Assembly: GCA_947174375.1 (NCBI GenBank)
Contig: CAMWIS010000039.1
Location: forward strand, 1-11,480
From: an uncultured Bacteroidales bacterium
GTDB lineage: Bacteria; Bacteroidota; Bacteroidia; Bacteroidales; P3
DNA length: 11,480 bases
Reading direction: 5' to 3'
Shown in pieces: positions 7,901 through 11,480 of the stretch (within the stretch, counting starts at the first letter, position 1; every line of letters begins with the position of its first letter). The notes below the pieces were generated by a model. It saw nothing but the letters and a program-made list of their open reading frames with translations. It ran no database searches and was not told the origin of the DNA. The translations under genes and the position numbers were made by a program.

Positions 7901-9538
7901 TTCAAGAAAGAGCGACATTTCACGGTTTTGCAGGGCGAGGTGGGGGCCATGCTGGAAGCCCAGTTGCCGCGGCCATCCTATTTCGGCGGCGGCTTCGGCC
8001 TCAACTTCTCGGTGCTGGGCGGCCTCCTGCGCGGCAACTGCCGATTCAAATTCTCGTTGGGCGAGAAATGCGAGATGGTGGAAAGCGGTTTGGCCGACGG
8101 CATGGAAGTCATCGCCGATATGCGGCCCGCCGAAGCCGCCGCGGACGTGGATGTGTTCACGGTGCCGCAAGCCGCTTTCAACCTGTCGGTGGAAAAAGAA
8201 CTGGATGCGGTTTTCGACGGCGAGGAAACGCATCTGCGGTTCAAGTTGGATGAATTCGGGCTGAACGCCGCGGGCACGACGGCGGGGCGGACGGAATGGG
8301 ACGAAGACAACCGCTTGGCGCGTTGGGTGCCGCAGGAGGCCTTGTCGCCGCATACGGACTACACGTTTACGGCTAAGATACGGGCGCAGGAGAAGTCGGG
8401 CGGCCAGTGGCAGGATTTGAAGACGATACAGGATGAGGTATATACAGAGTACCGCCAACACCGCTTCACGACCGGCAACGCGCCCGACAGCATCCCGATG
8501 CACAACATCGTGCAGATGTATCCGGTGCCGGGGCAGCATTATATGTATGCGGGCGAGAGCGGGCGCGGCTGGGTAAAGCTCGGCATGGGGCAACGCTATC
8601 TGTTCGACGGCGCCGACTATCAAAAGCGCGTGTATTTCATTGACGACAGCGGCGACACGTTGCGCGCGGCCTTTACCTACAACACGGCCGACCGGCAGCT
8701 GAATTTCCATCTGCCTAACCTGAAGCCGTCGCGGCACTACACGATGCAGTTCGTCTTGGTGGCGCCCGAAGGGCAGGCGGCCCCGGCCGGCGGTCTGACC
8801 ACGGCCGACAGCGAGCAGCGCGACGGCGACAACGTGTTGGTGCAGAGCCAAACCGTTCTGACGGGCGATGCCGTGCAGGCGCAGGGCGACAAACTGATTC
8901 TGAAAGCGGAGTTCGCGACGAGCCGCTATGCAACCTTGGCCGAGAAACTGCGCGCCCTCTCGTTCCGGCAGGTCTATCGCGTGCCTTATATCCAGGTGCT
9001 GGATGGCCGCTACCAGCCGTCGCCGGCCGTGCACTACCTGCAGGCGGAGATGCAGGCCGCGGAGGGCTTCGACGACATCGAACTGCACGGCAACGCGCTG
9101 AGCGGCGGCCCGATGATAGAGGCGCGGGCCCTGTTGGCGCAGGAACCCTATTACCGGAAGCAGATTTATCCGTTGGTCTATGAGAACTACCCCTACGACG
9201 GCTGGGTGTCGTTCGAGCGTAACCCCGAACACCCGGAGATAGAACCCGACTGGGCGGTCTATGTTTCGTCCTATTATCAAGACGGGCGCACGGATCTGTT
9301 CCCGTGGATGTATTACCTGCCGTATCACTACCATTTCGATTACGAGTCGGTATTGGCGGGTGTGGCGGCCAGCCGTCGGAGCTGTCTGCGGGCGTTGACG
9401 ACCGACTACAGCGATTGGTTGAACCGTCCGTTCCCGCCTATCCCGGCAGGTATATACCCGATGCGGTTCAGCTACCGCTTGCCGGACGGCGGCAAAGGGT
9501 CGGAAGCGGAAGTGAGCATGAAAAACGAAATACAATAA
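5000..9538 (+). CDS. Large secreted beta-rich protein with C-terminal Ig-like domains, function unknown
   Basis: I do not recognise a named family for this 1512-residue protein. A signal peptide is clear: basic IRRWRR at 7-12, a hydrophobic core about 13-28, and a likely cut after Ala34 in TAAA. Cutting there leaves Gln35 first, as favoured by the Bacteroidota 'Q-rule' for signal peptidase I substrates. Residues about 90-1030 are dominated by alternating hydrophobic and polar residues with many Gly and aromatic positions, suggesting a long beta-solenoid, groove or barrel-like body. A low-complexity Gly/Ala/Asp linker lies at about 448-466. Residues about 1053-1158 look like a bacterial Ig-like domain (FNLSVEKELDAVF to YRQHRFTTG), and about 1170-1320 like a second, ending in a FATSRYATLAEKL stretch. 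The C-terminus is rich in Tyr, Trp and Pro. I see no lipobox, catalytic motif or standard type IX secretion C-terminal domain. The ATG at 5000 is preferred because it precedes the signal peptide; an ATG at 4992 is out of frame and closes after six codons. ATA isoleucine codons occur here, unlike in mmdA. Only 5 bp separate it from the next gene. Confidence 0.85.
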   Translation: MDKVAGIRRWRRLWGVVAACVLWLGLLGRGTAAAQETAAEGDGLSDFWERVKTEVLGYFDRFDDYLSRTRLLTVGELQSLPVGLQTKIGQTACDLLVTEATFGPDYTDLTVFLRLTTPSYEGGNLTLYFGSEDVRISAQGGFVGDLKLALLSEVNIGGKGGAFRLVLDPARKRGDLPPTYAIVGCEGFEEMQVNGRVIVSSDYAKPVFNGKPLDNRELEIPFSCRASGLDRIMADVEVPEFALTALPDWRFEAKRAVFDFSTGENAPAMDYYRYPGAKLYDGFPEAWTGLYIEDFYVHFPTYVKNEEKLGGSPVFGAERLWLDENGFSGLLQAKDVLQINKGLLDSWRFSVDEVDIRIVANRIKEGKMQGDISLPVSTRNSFGYTVDFKTDGSWDMKVKVGERMSFDLWKSLNVELFATSYIKVDKKASDTSVHLTANLSGKMVLDPTAKGGASDTAGADAKQPKGKFQLGEIAFSNLKVSNREPYLEIGKLELKQNAKISHFPVSLDKVSFSFKDWKSSLGFGMKVDLAPRGGRVNYAGDLEFSIHSTLKDHKNDTAMHWAFAGFHIDKLKVDIGTPVFALKGAATFFEDDKNYGDGFKGELGFHMKTGLKFGLDANVMFGSMPSYRYWYADILTDFGGAGMMVYPGFQISGIGGGAYQHMRMEPDKEGANYGERLTVTGVRYVPDSAKGLGVKAFCKLSTQGNPDLFQADVALSVGVLQGGGLDHISFQGVAKLMNKTELAGLANLGNKITQALEADSTKWEKMRKASTADAAFTATALLTYDQNNRSFYGLFDTYLQMGLIQGVGSDGHVGACEMYFSQPKWFIHVGHPDHRLGIKMDLGLLNVRTDSYFVTGNELPAMPPLPSKLRRLLKDNETAGLNSRPLTEIQGGKGFAFGSSLAVNTGNLNCWLLYGRFESEIGFDILMKQYKGVFCNGKSEVMGLNGWYATGQAYAYLYGAIGLRVNLFKKERHFTVLQGEVGAMLEAQLPRPSYFGGGFGLNFSVLGGLLRGNCRFKFSLGEKCEMVESGLADGMEVIADMRPAEAAADVDVFTVPQAAFNLSVEKELDAVFDGEETHLRFKLDEFGLNAAGTTAGRTEWDEDNRLARWVPQEALSPHTDYTFTAKIRAQEKSGGQWQDLKTIQDEVYTEYRQHRFTTGNAPDSIPMHNIVQMYPVPGQHYMYAGESGRGWVKLGMGQRYLFDGADYQKRVYFIDDSGDTLRAAFTYNTADRQLNFHLPNLKPSRHYTMQFVLVAPEGQAAPAGGLTTADSEQRDGDNVLVQSQTVLTGDAVQAQGDKLILKAEFATSRYATLAEKLRALSFRQVYRVPYIQVLDGRYQPSPAVHYLQAEMQAAEGFDDIELHGNALSGGPMIEARALLAQEPYYRKQIYPLVYENYPYDGWVSFERNPEHPEIEPDWAVYVSSYYQDGRTDLFPWMYYLPYHYHFDYESVLAGVAASRRSCLRALTTDYSDWLNRPFPPIPAGIYPMRFSYRLPDGGKGSEAEVSMKNEIQ

Positions 9539-9543
9539 AGGTT

Positions 9544-11480
9544 ATGAAAAGATATGGCATTTTAATGATGATCGTCGGCCTGTTGGGGCTGGCGGCAGGC
9601 ATGGGGCGGGCGGCCGAAGCCCCCGCACTCCATGCGGCCGGCCGTATGAAAGACGGCATGAATTGGCTGCGTTGGGCGCCCGAAACGCCTGAACAGTGGG
9701 AACAACTTTTGGCGCAGGGCGTGGTGGTGGAGCGTTACGCCTATAGCGCCGACACGGTGCATTTTTACGCATGGCGCCGGCCGCCGCTCTCGTCGGCCGA
9801 CTCCTTGGCCTTTGCGGCGATGGCGGACGATGACCTCTACACGGCCGCCATGGGCGAACTGCTGTTTGCCGACAGCCTGGAAATCGGGCCGGAGGGCAGC
9901 CGTTTCAGCCGGCTGTCGCAAGAGCGCGACCAACGGCAGACCCGCTTCGCGATGGCCTTGCTCATAGGCGACCGCAGTTATGCGGCGGCCTGTGCGGGGC
10001 TGTTGGGTTGGCGGGACAGCTTGAGCGGGGCGGGCGGGGCGTCCGCCTATCTCTATCGGATTTATGTGCCGAATACGGCGCTCGACACGGCCACCGTGCT
10101 GTTGCGGCGGGACGCCGGCCTGCTGTTGCCGCCGCAGACGTTGCTGAGTGCCGATTTCCGCGACGAGACCGTGACGCTGCGCTGGGACAGCAAGCTGTGG
10201 AGCGGGCTTTGCGTGGGCTATTACGTGGAACGCGCCGTGGGCGGCGGTGGCTTCGAAGTCCGCAACGCGCATCCGATAGACGTGTTGCAGCGCGACAGGA
10301 CGGGCGCCGAGGAATTGCGCTATGTCGATAGTCTGCCGGGGCGGCGTCGCGTGCGTTACCGCGTCATGGGCGTGGATATGTTCGGCGACAGGTTCCCCGT
10401 AACGGGCGAGGTGGCCGGCGAGGCGGAGGCCACCGGGCTTTCTGCGCCGCAGATTATGCAGGTGACGGCCGCGTCGAAAGGGGGGCTCACGGTGGATTGG
10501 CGTTACCCCGACCGGCAGGAGAAAGCCCTGGCGCGTTTTGAGGTGTTTGTCAAAGACAGTATGTATGGGGCGTACCGCAGCTTGGGGACGGTGCCGCCCA
10601 AAACGCGCCGGCTGGCGGTGCCGGCCGGTGGCCTCCGCCCTTCGTCTTATTTCTGCGTGGCGGCCTACAACCGTCGCGGGGAAGTCTGCCATTCGCCCGT
10701 CTATTTCCACCAAGAAGTCGATACGGTGCCGCCCGTGCCGCCCGTGGGGCTGACGGCCTACGCCGATACCGCGGGGGGCGTGCATCTGACGTGGCAAGCC
10801 TCCGTCTCCGGTGACGTGGCCGGCTACCTTGTCCTCAAAGGCCGCCGCGCCGACGGCACGGGCGCGTGGACGTTGCAGTCCGACCCGCTCCCCGATACGG
10901 TATATACCGACAGCATCGACGCGCTCATGTGGCAGGCCGCCTACTACCGCGTGGTGGCCGTCGATGGCAACGGCAACCTCTCCGAGCCGAGCGCGCCCGT
11001 CACGGTCTATCCCAACCGCCCCAATCCGGTGGCGCCGTCGCTGTTCGACGGCTGTCAAGCCGACGACAAGCGCATCAAGCTCCGCTGGTTCAACAGCATG
11101 GATGCCCATGTCAGCAGTTGGGCGCTCTATGTGGCGGTTGACAGCGGCGAGATGCAGTTGGTGGCGCGGCGGCGTTTGGATGACGGGGGCGGCGCGCGCC
11201 CGACAACCGACAGCCTCTATTACGCCTTGCCCAAGGGGCGCGCGCTCGACACGCGCTACCGCTTTTCTCTGGCGGTGGAGACCCCCACGGGCGATACGGT
11301 CTGGGCGCCGCAACCCTATGTGTGCGAATACGAAGCTACGCTTTCGGCGCCCCGCCTGCAGGCTTGGGCGGAGCGCGAACAACGCTGCGTGGCGGTGCAG
11401 TGGCAGACACCGGCCTATGCGTCCGTAGCCAAGGCTTATCTGTACCGCAAGTCGGGCGATGAACCCTATCGGCTGTTGCA
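9544..11480 (+). CDS. Secreted fibronectin type III-repeat protein (3' end beyond window)
   Basis: The frame is open from the ATG at 9544 to the window edge, giving at least 645 residues. A signal peptide spans residues 1 to about 24 (MKRY, a hydrophobic core, then GRAA). The rest is a chain of fibronectin type III-like units, each with an L-x-W strand, a Y-x-V/L-x-R/K strand and a YRV-type strand. The marker tryptophans fall at 44, 214, 319, 417, 515 and 620. The last five are spaced 98-105 residues, one FN3 domain each. The third full-length unit is clearest, with GYLVLKG and YYRVVAVDGNGNLSEPS. The first unit seems split: WLRWAP and VVVERY (41-65) are separated from AYLYRIYV (168-175) by a charged, probably helical stretch (about 84-160). 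FN3 chains usually serve in extracellular binding, not catalysis. The 5-bp gap and shared promoter suggest it works with the preceding large protein. No stop or C-terminal sorting domain is visible because the gene is cut. Confidence 0.88.
   Translation, partial: MKRYGILMMIVGLLGLAAGMGRAAEAPALHAAGRMKDGMNWLRWAPETPEQWEQLLAQGVVVERYAYSADTVHFYAWRRPPLSSADSLAFAAMADDDLYTAAMGELLFADSLEIGPEGSRFSRLSQERDQRQTRFAMALLIGDRSYAAACAGLLGWRDSLSGAGGASAYLYRIYVPNTALDTATVLLRRDAGLLLPPQTLLSADFRDETVTLRWDSKLWSGLCVGYYVERAVGGGGFEVRNAHPIDVLQRDRTGAEELRYVDSLPGRRRVRYRVMGVDMFGDRFPVTGEVAGEAEATGLSAPQIMQVTAASKGGLTVDWRYPDRQEKALARFEVFVKDSMYGAYRSLGTVPPKTRRLAVPAGGLRPSSYFCVAAYNRRGEVCHSPVYFHQEVDTVPPVPPVGLTAYADTAGGVHLTWQASVSGDVAGYLVLKGRRADGTGAWTLQSDPLPDTVYTDSIDALMWQAAYYRVVAVDGNGNLSEPSAPVTVYPNRPNPVAPSLFDGCQADDKRIKLRWFNSMDAHVSSWALYVAVDSGEMQLVARRRLDDGGGARPTTDSLYYALPKGRALDTRYRFSLAVETPTGDTVWAPQPYVCEYEATLSAPRLQAWAEREQRCVAVQWQTPAYASVAKAYLYRKSGDEPYRLL

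Noticed and set aside
6518..9535. 1005-codon open frame on the - strand opposite the large secreted protein
   Set aside because: The sense strand is GC-rich and poor in TTA, CTA and TCA codons, so few stops appear in antisense. The translation is low-complexity, rich in Arg, His and Gln, with no domain pattern, while the sense frame has a signal peptide and Ig-like domains.
9420..9538. Possible type IX secretion C-terminal domain on the large protein
   Set aside because: The ending (AGIYPMRFSYRLPDGG) loosely recalls the type A sorting domain. The expected YPNP-like start, domain spacing and terminal Lys/Val strand are missing, so I do not claim it.
9562..11382. 606-codon open frame on the - strand opposite the FN3 protein
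   Set aside because: It has the same cause as the other antisense frames. The + strand frame from 9544 shows a signal peptide and periodic FN3 motifs and stays open to the window edge.

Overview
The window reads as chromosome of a GC-rich member of the Bacteroidales (Bacteroidota). Three lines point there. Both intergenic promoters match the Bacteroidota sigma-ABfr consensus (TTG, 20 bp, TAnnTTTG). Most starts lack a Shine-Dalgarno sequence. The gene set is the succinate-to-propionate sodium pump cluster usual in gut Bacteroidales. All genes lie on the + strand and nothing mobile is visible. No RNA gene, CRISPR array or insertion sequence was found.

Region 1 (about 129-4858) is a compact five-gene operon with its own promoter and a strong terminator. 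The order is methylmalonyl-CoA epimerase (mce), carboxyltransferase alpha subunit (mmdA), an OadG-family membrane anchor with an added periplasmic domain, biotin carrier protein (mmdC), and the sodium-pumping beta subunit (mmdB/oadB). Together they would convert (R)-methylmalonyl-CoA to (S)-methylmalonyl-CoA, move its carboxyl group onto biotin with release of propionyl-CoA, and use decarboxylation of carboxybiotin at the membrane to export Na+. The mutase that feeds the pathway and any biotin carboxylase are not in the window. Gaps between genes are 5 to 22 bp.

Region 2 (4792-4999) is the divide between two transcription units. It holds a 13-bp terminator hairpin with a GAGA loop, AT-rich direct repeats, and a second textbook promoter (TACCTTTG).

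Region 3 (5000-11480 and beyond) is a two-gene unit of secreted proteins that I cannot name. The first is a 1512-residue protein with a signal peptide, a long beta-rich body and C-terminal Ig-like domains. Five bases later begins a protein with repeated fibronectin type III-like units, and it runs off the end of the window. This pair is the best candidate for an undescribed system: a dedicated promoter, tight coupling, large exported partners and no recognisable enzymatic domain. Bases 1-128 hold nothing I can identify.
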